Source: Methylocystis sp.
Lineage (GTDB): Bacteria > Pseudomonadota > Alphaproteobacteria > Rhizobiales > Beijerinckiaceae
DNA length: 32,384 nt
Assembly: GCA_023253795.1 (NCBI GenBank)
Contig: JALRFG010000006.1
Coordinates: 1-32,384, forward strand
Direction: 5' to 3'
Shown here one piece after another: positions 17,043 through 25,348 of the stretch; the first letter of the stretch is position 1, and each line of letters starts with the position of its first letter. The notes under the pieces are model-generated. The model was not told the DNA's origin. It saw only the letters and a program-made list of their open reading frames with translations, and did no database searches. The position numbers were made by a program, and so were the translations under genes.

Positions 17043-17105
17043 TTTTGTCTCCTGTGCCGACCGATCTTATATCATTTTCATTCGTCCGGACTTACAACGA
17101 CCGCC

Positions 17106-18509
17106 ATGACCGCCCTCGACCCCGCCGAACGCGCGGGACAAAGCCGCAAGCTTACCGCAGCGCGCGCCTCGATCGCGGCGAGCGCGCTGCTGGCGCTCGC
17201 CAAGCTTGTCGCGGGGCTGTGGTCTGGTTCTCTGGCGCTGCTCTCGGAAGCCGGCCACGCTTTTGTCGACACCGGCGCGACAGTGCTGACTTTTTATGCG
17301 GTGCGGGAGGCGGAGAAGCCCGCCGACGCAGAGCATCATTATGGTCATGGCAAGTTCGAGGCGCTGGCGGCGCTGGTCGAAACCGGCCTGCTTTTCGGCC
17401 TGGCCCTGCTGGTCGTCGGCGAGGCGATCCGCCGGCTGATGGAGACCGACGTAAAGATCGACGCCGGCTGGCCGGTTTACGTCGTGCTCGGCGTCTCGAT
17501 TGGCGTCGATTTCATCCGTTCGCGGCAGTTAGGGGCGATTGCGACGGAGGAGCATAGCGACGCGCTGGCGGCGGACGCCCTCCATTTCGCCAGCGATCTG
17601 GTTTCATCCGTCCTGGCGTTGATCGGGATCGCCGCCACCCAGTTCGGTTTCCTGAAAGGCGATGCGCTCGCTTCTTTTGGCGTCGCCATCTTTATCGCCA
17701 TCGCCGGCTATCGCTTGGGCCAGCGCACGATCAGCACCCTGCTCGACGCCGCGCCCGGCGATCTGACGCCGCAGATCCGGCAAGCCATTACAGATGTGCC
17801 GGGCGTGATTACGCTGGATGATCTGCGTCTGCGCAGCGTTGGTCCCGAGGTGATCGGCGAGGCGGTCATCGGCGTTTCGCGCAGCCTGCGGATGGAGCAG
17901 GCGGCGCACATCAAGCAGGCGGTCGCCGAAGCTGTCGCTGCCGTGGAGCCGCGAGCGTTAATCACCGTGGTGATCGAGCCACGCGCGCTGGATGACGAGA
18001 CGGTCGTCGAACGCACGCTGCTGGTCGCGGCGCGGCGCCATCTGACGGCGCATCACATCATTGCGCAGCAGATTGGCGATCGGCTTGCGATCGGCGTCGA
18101 TGTCGAAGTCGATGGCGCCATGCCGATGGGGCGCGCTCACGCCATCGCAACGGATTTCGAGCGCGCCATCCGCGATGAATTTGGCGCGGATGTCGAAATT
18201 GAAACTCACATCGATCCAATGTCGCCGCATGTGATGGCCGGCGTCGATATTGATCCGGTGGCGCGCGAAGAGATCATTGCGGCGCTTCATCATCATGCGC
18301 TTGAGGTTGGCTGGCTTGGCGACATTCACGATGTGCGCGCGCGTGAAACCTCGGGGGGGTGGGTCGTCAATTTTCATTGTCGCGTCGATCCCGCCGTCGC
18401 CGTCGAGATCGTGCACCAGGCTGTGGATCAGGTCGAGCGGCGGATGCTGGTCCAGTTTCCCGAGATCCTGCGCATCGTCGGGCATGCGGAGCCGGAAGAT
18501 CACGGTTAG
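17106..18509 (+). CDS. cation diffusion facilitator (CDF) metal exporter with extended C-terminus
   Basis: This is a 467-residue divalent-metal/proton antiporter. Residues 20-205 form the six-helix membrane domain (AARASIAASALLALAKLVAG through FGVAIFIAIAGYRLGQRTI). The transport site is read as two HxxxD pairs, H51/D55 in GHAFVDTG and H160/D164 in LHFASDL, the pattern of zinc-type transporters. HHYGHGK at 77-83 is the usual loop histidine cluster. The first cytoplasmic domain (about 205-290) is standard. A further 180 residues look like two more ferredoxin-like domains (about 315-390 and 395-465), making the protein much longer than the 300-residue FieF. ATG 17106 is chosen because earlier in-frame codons lie inside the divergent VOC gene. 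The metal is unknown. Confidence 0.9.
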   Translation: MTALDPAERAGQSRKLTAARASIAASALLALAKLVAGLWSGSLALLSEAGHAFVDTGATVLTFYAVREAEKPADAEHHYGHGKFEALAALVETGLLFGLALLVVGEAIRRLMETDVKIDAGWPVYVVLGVSIGVDFIRSRQLGAIATEEHSDALAADALHFASDLVSSVLALIGIAATQFGFLKGDALASFGVAIFIAIAGYRLGQRTISTLLDAAPGDLTPQIRQAITDVPGVITLDDLRLRSVGPEVIGEAVIGVSRSLRMEQAAHIKQAVAEAVAAVEPRALITVVIEPRALDDETVVERTLLVAARRHLTAHHIIAQQIGDRLAIGVDVEVDGAMPMGRAHAIATDFERAIRDEFGADVEIETHIDPMSPHVMAGVDIDPVAREEIIAALHHHALEVGWLGDIHDVRARETSGGWVVNFHCRVDPAVAVEIVHQAVDQVERRMLVQFPEILRIVGHAEPEDHG

Positions 18510-18574
18510 CGGCGCCTGTCGTTCATGGACCCGACGTGATGGTCAATGATCCGGGAATGAGCTATTCAACGGTC

Positions 18575-18832
18575 ATGAGCAAGGAACCCGCCAAAACCGC
18601 CGCCGCCAGCCTGCCCTTCGAACAGGCGATACAGGAACTGGAGCAGATCGTCGGCGCACTTGAGAAAGGCGCCGTGTCGCTGGATGAGTCGGTGGCGCTT
18701 TATGCGCGAGGTCGCGGTCTTCAGGAGCGCTGCGAGAAATTGCTCGCCGAAGCCGAGGCGCGCGTCGAAAAAATCACGCTCGGCGAAAATGGCGCGCCCA
18801 AAGGCGTCGCACCGCTTGATCCTCAAGAATAA
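18575..18832 (+). CDS. xseB: exodeoxyribonuclease VII small subunit
   Basis: XseB partners XseA in the nuclease that trims single-stranded DNA to oligonucleotides. The short 85-residue protein shows the family core LPFEQAIQELEQIVGALEKGAVSLDESVALYARGRGLQERCEKLLAEAEARVEKI, which forms two long helices. The start is uncertain: ATG 18575 (MSKEPAK) fits the family length, while in-frame ATGs at 18557 and 18539 would add 6 or 12 residues; none has a clear ribosome site. It lies 65 bases after the CDF gene on the same strand and may share its transcript. In many genomes xseB sits next to dxs or ispA; neither is here. Confidence 0.9.
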   Translation: MSKEPAKTAAASLPFEQAIQELEQIVGALEKGAVSLDESVALYARGRGLQERCEKLLAEAEARVEKITLGENGAPKGVAPLDPQE

Positions 18833-18871
18833 TTGGCCACGATACGTACGTCGGATCGCTCGATGAGAGCG

Positions 18872-21190
18872 TTATCTGACGCTGAGGCGTGGCGTGATCA
18901 GAAGCGCCAGATGGCGCTGATAGGCTTCCTGCGAGAAATGTCTGTCATAATAGGCGCGGGTGGCGCTGGCGGCGCGTGCTGACGCGTCCGGCGCGGGGCG
19001 TTCAGCGCCGGCGCGCAATAACTGCGCAAAGGCCTCGGCGCTCTCGGCATATTCTATCCCCTGCAGAGCCATCACGCTTTCGTCCATGCCGCGCATCGCC
19101 TGTGGCGTGGCGATCAGCGGCAGTCCGCTGGAGAGGGCTTCAACGCTTTTGATCGACAGCCCATGACCGCTGATGGTCGGCAGCAAGGCAAGGCGCGCAT
19201 TGGCGTAAACCGCGCCGAGATCCTCGACCTGTCCGGTAAACCAATTGGCGTAAGCTTTATATTCCTGCGGCGCGCGCGACCGCACACCTGCATCGACATT
19301 GCCGACAATTTGCACCTGAACGCCGGGCGCTTTCGGCGCGATCTCGCGCAAAAACCAGATGACGCTTTCGACATTCGGGGTGTTGTTGCTCGCGACAAGC
19401 AGGATGTCGGGGCCGCCGGGTCCCGTCGGCGCCGGCGGCGTCGCGGGGTAAAGCAGCGCGTGTTGCTTTTCTGGCAATAATTTCTCGAACTCGTTCGCTT
19501 CCCGCGCATTGAGATGCAGCAGCAAGTCCGCATCGCGCATGGCGTCGAGTTCTTCGCCCAGCATCGTCTCATAGCTGACGCGCGGGTGTAACCAGGGCAT
19601 GCGCTTGTTGACCAGCTCATATTGACGCGCCTGCAAATCATGACTGTCGAGAACGATTTGCGTATCGCTGCGCGCTAAGCGTTTTGCAATGGGCGTCAGG
19701 AAAAAATGATTGCAATGGATAAGGTCGAAGCTCTGCGCTTCTACTTCAGGCGAGAGAACGGCCCTTATCGCATTGCCAAGCCGCATGCGCGCCTGATCGC
19801 CATGGAGATAGGGCCAGAGCACGCCGCCCAGAAAATGCGGATGCAGCAGCGCGCGGAAAGGCGCGCCGCCATAATAGCGCGGCTCAGAGTCGAGCTCCGG
19901 CGTCGCGCGGATGAACGGGTTCCAGAGCCATGCGCGTCCGGGAACAAAACCCGGGTCGGAACTGACGGCGATTGGCCAGACATCGGCGCCGAGCGCGCGA
20001 TAGGCGGCGATCTGTCCGAGCACCACCTGATAGGTGCCGCAACTGTGCCAGGCGGGATGCAACAGCGCGATCTTGCGGCCGGCGAGCGGCAGCGTTTTGT
20101 CCGCTGTCCGGGGTTTCAGCGCTTCAAGCGCCGCCGCCAGTTTTCGGGCGTAGGCTGGTGGACTGAACGTCTCCGCATACAGACGACGCGTCGCGCTCTC
20201 GCCTTCCGGCGAGGCGGCGTTTTCAGCCCGTGCCTGCGCTTCTCGCCAGCAGCGCGCAAATTCCGCTGGCTCGGTGGCGAAGGCGACATTATCCAGCGTG
20301 GCAGGATCAATTTTCATGCCGCGAAAGGCGAGCGGCGTCGCCACCAGCAGCGCGCCGCAGGAGAGGGCTTCGACCGCCTTGATCGACAGGCCATGGCCTT
20401 CGACCGTCGGCAGTAACACGCAGCCAGCGGCGGCGTAGACGGCGCCGATGTCTTCGACCCGACCACGGAACAAATGCTGGTGTGCTTCGAACAGCGCCGG
20501 ATCACGCTGTTTCACGCCCCGATCGATATTGCCGTAAATCTCGACGCGCGCGTCGCCGGCCAGTGGCATGACTTCCTGAAGAAGCCAGCGAATGCTGACA
20601 TAATTGGCGTAATTGTCGCTAGCGACGATGATGATGTTGCGTCCGCGCGCCCGGGTGACTTCAGGCACGGCGGGAAAAACCAGCGCATGACGCGATTGCG
20701 GCAACAAGCGACGGAAGTCGGCGTCTTCTTCGCTGTTGAGATGGACGCACAAATCGGCGCGTCGCATCCACGCAAGCTCTTTTTTGAGCATGTCGTCATA
20801 GCTGGCGTGGGGTGGAATGAAGAAGCCGCCGCGGTTGCGCAACACATATTGCCGCGCCTGAATGTCCTGCGTCTCCAGAACGACCGGGATGACTTGACCC
20901 TGTTTCAGCGTTTCGACGAAGGGCAGGGTGAAATAATGATTGGTGTGAAAAAGATCGATTTTTTCATCGGCGAAGCCGGCGGGGATCGGCGCGCGTTTGG
21001 AGAGTTCAAGCAGCCAGGCCGCCTGATCGCCGTGGATCAGACGCCACCAGCCGTCGGTGAGTAGCCGTGAGGCCAGCGCGGCGATGGGCGCGCCAGAGTA
21101 ATAGCGCCGGTCTGCGCCGATATCGCTGGTGGCGGCGATATATTCCCGCCAGCGCCCGCCGCCCGGGGGCGGGGGGGCCAGATCGTCCAT
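18872..21190 (-). CDS. tandem-duplicated GT-B-type glycosyltransferase
   Basis: This is a large probable glycosyltransferase built from two copies of one domain, offset by about 410 residues. Matching blocks include YYSGAP/YYGGAP (30, 439), HGDQA (53, 463), DIQARQY/DLQARQY (109, 519), NIDRGVK/NVDAGVR (221, 631), RVEDIGAVY/QVEDLGAVY (244, 654) and GHGLSIKAVEALS/GHGLSIKSVEALS (265, 675). Each copy ends in a GT4-like nucleotide-sugar site; copy one has PTVEGHG and copy two PTISGHG, so the first glutamate is lost in copy two. From ATG 21190 the protein has 772 residues, but the first strand-helix unit of copy one lies upstream of this ATG in the same frame, so the true product is longer. The donor and acceptor are unknown. 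Confidence 0.8.
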   Translation of the reverse strand: MDDLAPPPPGGGRWREYIAATSDIGADRRYYSGAPIAALASRLLTDGWWRLIHGDQAAWLLELSKRAPIPAGFADEKIDLFHTNHYFTLPFVETLKQGQVIPVVLETQDIQARQYVLRNRGGFFIPPHASYDDMLKKELAWMRRADLCVHLNSEEDADFRRLLPQSRHALVFPAVPEVTRARGRNIIIVASDNYANYVSIRWLLQEVMPLAGDARVEIYGNIDRGVKQRDPALFEAHQHLFRGRVEDIGAVYAAAGCVLLPTVEGHGLSIKAVEALSCGALLVATPLAFRGMKIDPATLDNVAFATEPAEFARCWREAQARAENAASPEGESATRRLYAETFSPPAYARKLAAALEALKPRTADKTLPLAGRKIALLHPAWHSCGTYQVVLGQIAAYRALGADVWPIAVSSDPGFVPGRAWLWNPFIRATPELDSEPRYYGGAPFRALLHPHFLGGVLWPYLHGDQARMRLGNAIRAVLSPEVEAQSFDLIHCNHFFLTPIAKRLARSDTQIVLDSHDLQARQYELVNKRMPWLHPRVSYETMLGEELDAMRDADLLLHLNAREANEFEKLLPEKQHALLYPATPPAPTGPGGPDILLVASNNTPNVESVIWFLREIAPKAPGVQVQIVGNVDAGVRSRAPQEYKAYANWFTGQVEDLGAVYANARLALLPTISGHGLSIKSVEALSSGLPLIATPQAMRGMDESVMALQGIEYAESAEAFAQLLRAGAERPAPDASARAASATRAYYDRHFSQEAYQRHLALLITPRLSVR

Positions 21191-21355
21191 AAAGGCGACG
21201 GAGACGACGCGCGCCCCCAGCGCCCGATAGGCGGCGATCTGGCTGACATTGACTTGGTAGCTGCCGCAGGAGTGCCAGGCGGCTTGGACGACTGCGACCG
21301 TCTTGCCCGCCAGAGGGAGAGGATCGATGTGCGCCCCCTTGCTTTTGCCCGATTT
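21191..21355 (-). other. in-frame coding extension of the duplicated glycosyltransferase without a standard start
   Basis: The 55 codons before ATG 21190 continue the protein. They encode LPLAGKTVAVVQAAWHSCG, then SYQVNVSQIAAYRALGARVV, which matches the start of copy two (LPLAGRKIALLHPAWHSCG, then TYQVVLGQIAAYRALGADV). No ATG, GTG or TTG occurs in the stretch. It is closed upstream by TAA (21356-21358), and an ATG sits just three codons before that stop (ATG TAC TTT TAA, from 21367). A CTG at 21311-21313 is the only near-start. A sequence error, a recent nonsense mutation or a rare start codon would each explain it. Confidence 0.75.
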
Positions 21356-21374
21356 TTAAAAGTACATCCCCTAT

Positions 21375-22271
21375 ATGAGCCTTCGACGACCAAATCTACC
21401 CCTGCGCGCCCCTGAGACGGGGGGCGCCGAGCCCGCGGCCAAACGCTATGGCGTCGCCATTGTCGGCAACGACAAGATCATCGATTGGTTGTTGCCTTTC
21501 CTTGAAAGCTACCGTGACACCAACGCCGGCCTGCCGCTGTATCTGATCCCCTATGACGACAATGTCGCCCAGACCCGTCGTGCGGCGGAGATTTACGGAG
21601 CCACCTTTATCGAGGAGGAGCCGGTCGAGATCGATCGTCTCTCGCACGAACTCTATCCCGGCATCTTCAATACGAATCGCCGCCGGTTGCGCAAACTTCA
21701 GGCGCTGGCGCTGCCGCTCGACGAAGTCGTTTACGTCGATGTCGATGTGATTGTATTCAGGGATTTCCGCCCCCTGTTCGGGCGGCTTGAGGCTGGCAAG
21801 CAGGAATTTATCGTCGCCTCGCCCAGCTTTGAATATGTCTATAATGAGCGACGTGCGAACTATCCCTTCCTGCAGGATGTTTTATTGTTCAACGACGGCT
21901 TCTGGGTCACGTCGAACACTTATCTGACATTGTCGGATTTCATCGAAACGATCCGCACAGACGCCGCGATTTTTCATGACGTCCGCAAACGTGGCCAGTT
22001 ATTCGCCCAGCCGCTGGTCAACTTCGTCACCCATCGTCGCGGCCTGAAAATCGAGTTGTTGCCGAATTTCGTCGAGAAGGCCTCGCATGAGAGCTTCTAC
22101 AAGGCGCCGGGCGTCAGCTTCCAGAACGGCAAGCCTGTCGATTACGAAGGCAAGGAGATTTATTTCGCGCATTGGGCTGGCGCGACCGCCTTGCCGGCGC
22201 GCGGCGTCTTTGACGCCGCCTGGACAGACTATTCGAAAGCCGCCTGGGCGCGGTTCAAAAACGCGCGCTAG
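21375..22271 (+). CDS. GT-A-type glycosyltransferase
   Basis: This is a 298-residue probable nucleotide-sugar transferase. After a variable N-terminal 22 residues the domain begins KRYGVAIVGNDKIIDWLLPFLESYRD and runs through LYLIPYDDN to the DxD metal site in EVVYVDVDVIVFRDF (D122, D124). Later blocks are LFNDGFWVTSN, QPLVNFVTHRRGL and the C-terminal IYFAHWAGAT, reminiscent of GT8-like and related families. No membrane segment is seen. ATG 21375 is the first available start, but it is only eight bases from the nearest ATG of the divergent glycosyltransferase and leaves no promoter space; the true start or promoter is unclear. Fourteen bases separate it from the permease gene, so the two are probably one operon. 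Confidence 0.8.
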   Translation: MSLRRPNLPLRAPETGGAEPAAKRYGVAIVGNDKIIDWLLPFLESYRDTNAGLPLYLIPYDDNVAQTRRAAEIYGATFIEEEPVEIDRLSHELYPGIFNTNRRRLRKLQALALPLDEVVYVDVDVIVFRDFRPLFGRLEAGKQEFIVASPSFEYVYNERRANYPFLQDVLLFNDGFWVTSNTYLTLSDFIETIRTDAAIFHDVRKRGQLFAQPLVNFVTHRRGLKIELLPNFVEKASHESFYKAPGVSFQNGKPVDYEGKEIYFAHWAGATALPARGVFDAAWTDYSKAAWARFKNAR

Positions 22272-22285
22272 CGAGACGGACCGCC

Positions 22286-23446
22286 ATGCCGCGCCTGCTG
22301 TTCATATATTTGTTCAAGCGCATCGGCCTGAGCATGCTGGTCGTGCAGCTGGCGTTGTCTGTGCCGGTCGTTCTGTCTTATCTGCTCTACCAGCTGCCGC
22401 CGGCGGCCGTGCGCGGCGGTCTGGTGACGCCCGCGCTGATAGGCATCTCGCCGACTGTCGCTTTTCTGACCCTGCCGATGGCGGTCGGTCTGGGCACGGC
22501 GCTCGAATTCTCGCGCATGGCGAGCGAAGGCATGATCGCCGTGTTTTACGCGCTGCGATTGTCGGCCTGGGCGATCTGTCGTCCTGCGCTGACGCTTGCC
22601 GCCGGCATTGTCGTTCTCTGCTATCTTCTCGGGAATGTGATTTCGCCTTATTACTCCAGCAATATGCAGGATGTTTTGAATGTCGTGCGTAATTCGCTCA
22701 ACCATCGCATGCTGGACGCCGCGCATTTCTACACCTTCGATAATGGGTTGAAGACGCTTTATATCGAACGCTGGCTGACGCCCGATCTCGCCGCCAATAT
22801 GTATGTTCGGCAAATCTCGATCGAGAAGATGCAGGAAGAGACGATCACGGCGGCGCAGGCCGATTTTCGTCGTAATGAGTCGGGCGTTATTGTCGCTTTG
22901 TCGAAAGGCAGCATCCAGACCCGCTCGCTCACCGGCGCCGGCGAAGTGAAAATCTCGAATTTTGATGAATATGCCATGGCGCTGCCGATGCAGGGCAGCG
23001 GCGCCTTGCCGGAGCGTGGCTGGCATGGCGTTTACGAGCTTTCTCCGTCGGGCTTTAAGGAAAATTTTCAGCAGGCGCTGGTGGATCCGCGCCAACTGGG
23101 CGAATGGTCCGCAGAGGCCGCCAAGCGTTTTGGCGTTCCCATGCTCGCTCTGTCGCATACCTTGCTGGCGTTGGCGCTCGGCCTGACCTTCGGCAACATC
23201 ACGGGGCGTCGTGGGGCGGGGGGCGGTCTGATGATTATGGCCGCGCCAACGGCGCATATTATTTTTCTGGTCTCGCTGGAGTCGCTCATGCGACTCAACT
23301 GGCGCTACGCTTTTCTGCTGGCGGCGCTGGCCGTGCTCGAAACCGGCGTGTCGATCTGGTTGATCAGCCGGCTTAATCGCAACGATCCGCCCGTCCGCGT
23401 TACGTCCGACGCCGAGCCGGAGGATGCGGCGATGTCCGCCGCCTGA
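22286..23446 (+). CDS. LptF/LptG family permease (YjgP/YjgQ), stand-alone
   Basis: This is a 386-residue inner-membrane protein of the LptF/LptG family. Canonical LptF and LptG form, with the ATPase LptB, the complex that lifts lipopolysaccharide out of the inner membrane. Three hydrophobic segments are at the N-terminus (about 7-29, 45-70, 92-118), a periplasmic beta-rich region covers about 125-270, and three more segments lie at about 285-362. EFSRMASEGMIAVFYALRLS is the cytoplasmic coupling segment. Normally lptF and lptG are adjacent, but here there is one gene and it follows a glycosyltransferase. It may be half of the standard exporter encoded apart, or a paralogue handling another glycolipid. 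Confidence 0.85.
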   Translation: MPRLLFIYLFKRIGLSMLVVQLALSVPVVLSYLLYQLPPAAVRGGLVTPALIGISPTVAFLTLPMAVGLGTALEFSRMASEGMIAVFYALRLSAWAICRPALTLAAGIVVLCYLLGNVISPYYSSNMQDVLNVVRNSLNHRMLDAAHFYTFDNGLKTLYIERWLTPDLAANMYVRQISIEKMQEETITAAQADFRRNESGVIVALSKGSIQTRSLTGAGEVKISNFDEYAMALPMQGSGALPERGWHGVYELSPSGFKENFQQALVDPRQLGEWSAEAAKRFGVPMLALSHTLLALALGLTFGNITGRRGAGGGLMIMAAPTAHIIFLVSLESLMRLNWRYAFLLAALAVLETGVSIWLISRLNRNDPPVRVTSDAEPEDAAMSAA

Positions 23447-23462
23447 GGCGCGGTATCCGCGC

Positions 23463-25292
23463 TTACTCCACCGTAACGCTTTTCGCGAGATTGCGCGGCT
23501 GATCGACGTCTTTGCCCATGAAGACGGCGACATGATAGGCGAGCAATTGCACAGGCGCCGCATAGACCAGCGCGGCGAACGGGCCGGAGACGTTTTCCGC
23601 CACTTCGACATAGCCGGCGAGTTCCGCCGCCGCCGCCGTGCGGGCGGAAGGCGGTCCGATCAGGATCAGATGGCCGCCGCGCGCCGCAACTTCCTGCAGG
23701 TTGGACACGGTTTTCTCAAGGCTGGCGTCCGGCGGCGCCAGCACAATCACCGGCATGGCGTAATCGATCAGCGCGATCGGGCCATGTTTGAGTTCCCCGG
23801 CGGCATAGCCTTCGGCGTGAATATAGGACAGCTCTTTAAGTTTCAGCGCGCCTTCCATCGCCAGCGGGAAGGATGGTCCGCGTCCGAGATAAAGCGAGCT
23901 GGTTGCGCGCGCGACATCGCGCGCCACCGGCTCGATCTGCGCTTCGCGATTCAACTCCTCGGCCATCTGCCCGGGCGTTGCGATCAGTTCGGCGACCAGT
24001 TCGCGCTCTTGTTCGCGTGTCAACACGCCGCGCGCGCGCCCCAGCGCCAGCGCCAGGCAGGCGAAGACAGCGAGTTGGCAGGTGAATGCTTTGGTCGAGG
24101 CGACGCCGATCTCGGGACCAGCGAGAGTTCTGGCGACAATGTCGCTTTCCCGCGCAATGGTCGAGGTGTCGACGTTCACGATCGCCAGCGTGTGTTGATT
24201 GTGCTGCTTGGCGTAACGCAAAGCGGCGAGCGTATCGGCGGTTTCGCCGGACTGCGACACGACGATCATCAATCCATCGTCAGGCAACGGCGGATCGCGA
24301 TAGCGGAATTCGGAGGCGATATCGATGTCGACCGAAAGCCGAGCAAAGCGCTCCAGCCAATAGCGCGCGACAAGGCCTGCGTAGAACGCCGTGCCGCAGG
24401 CAGAGATGGTGACGCGCGACAGGCGCGCCGGATCGAAGGAGAAGTCGAAGGGTAGTCGAACCACGCCTTCGGCGAGATCGAGATAATGCGCCAGCGTCCG
24501 GCCGATGACTTCCGGCTGCTCGAAGATTTCCTTGGCCATGAAATGGCGGAAATTACCTTTCTCGACCAGAAAGGAGCCCGCTTGCAACGGCTGGCGACGA
24601 CGTTCGACGATCGCATCATCCGCATTGTGGAATTCGCTCGACTCACGGCGCAGCACAACCCAATCGCCTTCGTCGAGATAGGCGATGGAGTTCGCGAAGG
24701 GCGCCAGCGCCAGCGCGTCGGAGCCGAGATAAACGCCCTCTTCGCCCCAGCCGACCGCGAGCGGTGAACCGCGACGCGCGCCGATCAGCAGATCATTTTC
24801 GCCCTCAAAAAGAAAAGCCAGCGCGAAGGCGCCCTTCAGGCGTTTAAGCGTGGCGGCGACGGCGTCTTGCGGCGTTGCGCCTGCTTTCAGCCCGTCGCTG
24901 ACAAGATGCGCGACAACTTCAGAGTCGGTTTCGGAGGCGAAGCGATGACCGCGTCCCTGCAACTCTTCGCGCAGCTCGCGAAAGTTTTCGATAATGCCAT
25001 TATGCACGACGACGACTTTGTCGCTGGCGTGCGGATGGGCGTTGCTCTCGGTCGGTTTGCCATGCGTCGCCCAGCGCGTATGGCCGATGCCGGCGGCGCC
25101 GGATAATTTTTCGGTGGCGAGTTTCTCTTCAAGGTTCTTCAGCTTGCCGCTGGCGCGCACGCGCACAATGCGGCCATTCTCCAGCGTCGCGACGCCGGCG
25201 GAGTCATAGCCGCGATATTCTAGACGCTTCAGCGCCTCGATGAGATCGCCTGCTACCGGTCCCTTACCGAGTATGCCTACAATGCCGCACAT
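23463..25292 (-). CDS. glmS: glutamine-fructose-6-phosphate transaminase (isomerizing)
   Basis: GlmS makes glucosamine-6-phosphate from fructose-6-phosphate and glutamine, the first step to UDP-GlcNAc for peptidoglycan and lipid A. The 609-residue protein begins MCGIVGILG with the catalytic Cys2, followed by the glutaminase blocks RLEYRGYDSAGVA, GHTRWATHGKPTESNAHPH and HNGIIENF. Two SIS sugar-isomerase domains follow, with SACGTAFYAGL, SQSGETADTL, STKAFTCQ and the C-terminal signature DQPRNLAKSVTVE. It lies 56 bases after glmU on the same strand, a common glmU-glmS operon. No glmS ribozyme is seen in the short gap, and none is expected outside Gram-positive relatives. It converges on the LptF-like gene. 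Confidence 0.97.
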   Translation of the reverse strand: MCGIVGILGKGPVAGDLIEALKRLEYRGYDSAGVATLENGRIVRVRASGKLKNLEEKLATEKLSGAAGIGHTRWATHGKPTESNAHPHASDKVVVVHNGIIENFRELREELQGRGHRFASETDSEVVAHLVSDGLKAGATPQDAVAATLKRLKGAFALAFLFEGENDLLIGARRGSPLAVGWGEEGVYLGSDALALAPFANSIAYLDEGDWVVLRRESSEFHNADDAIVERRRQPLQAGSFLVEKGNFRHFMAKEIFEQPEVIGRTLAHYLDLAEGVVRLPFDFSFDPARLSRVTISACGTAFYAGLVARYWLERFARLSVDIDIASEFRYRDPPLPDDGLMIVVSQSGETADTLAALRYAKQHNQHTLAIVNVDTSTIARESDIVARTLAGPEIGVASTKAFTCQLAVFACLALALGRARGVLTREQERELVAELIATPGQMAEELNREAQIEPVARDVARATSSLYLGRGPSFPLAMEGALKLKELSYIHAEGYAAGELKHGPIALIDYAMPVIVLAPPDASLEKTVSNLQEVAARGGHLILIGPPSARTAAAAELAGYVEVAENVSGPFAALVYAAPVQLLAYHVAVFMGKDVDQPRNLAKSVTVE

Positions 25293-25348
25293 CGCGCTCT
25301 CCGGAAGCTGGCGCCAGCGTCGCCGGCGTTAAAGACAAGCCAATAATT

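Noticed and set aside
16572..17105. An upstream extension of the CDF transporter frame
   Set aside because: It overlaps the VOC gene on the other strand, and its translation is unlike CDF proteins; ATG 17106 begins the recognisable protein.
22268..23611. A 447-codon minus-strand frame over the LptF-like gene
   Set aside because: It is Arg/Gln/His-rich with no domain, and it also runs into the end of glmS. The plus-strand permease with clear membrane segments explains the DNA.
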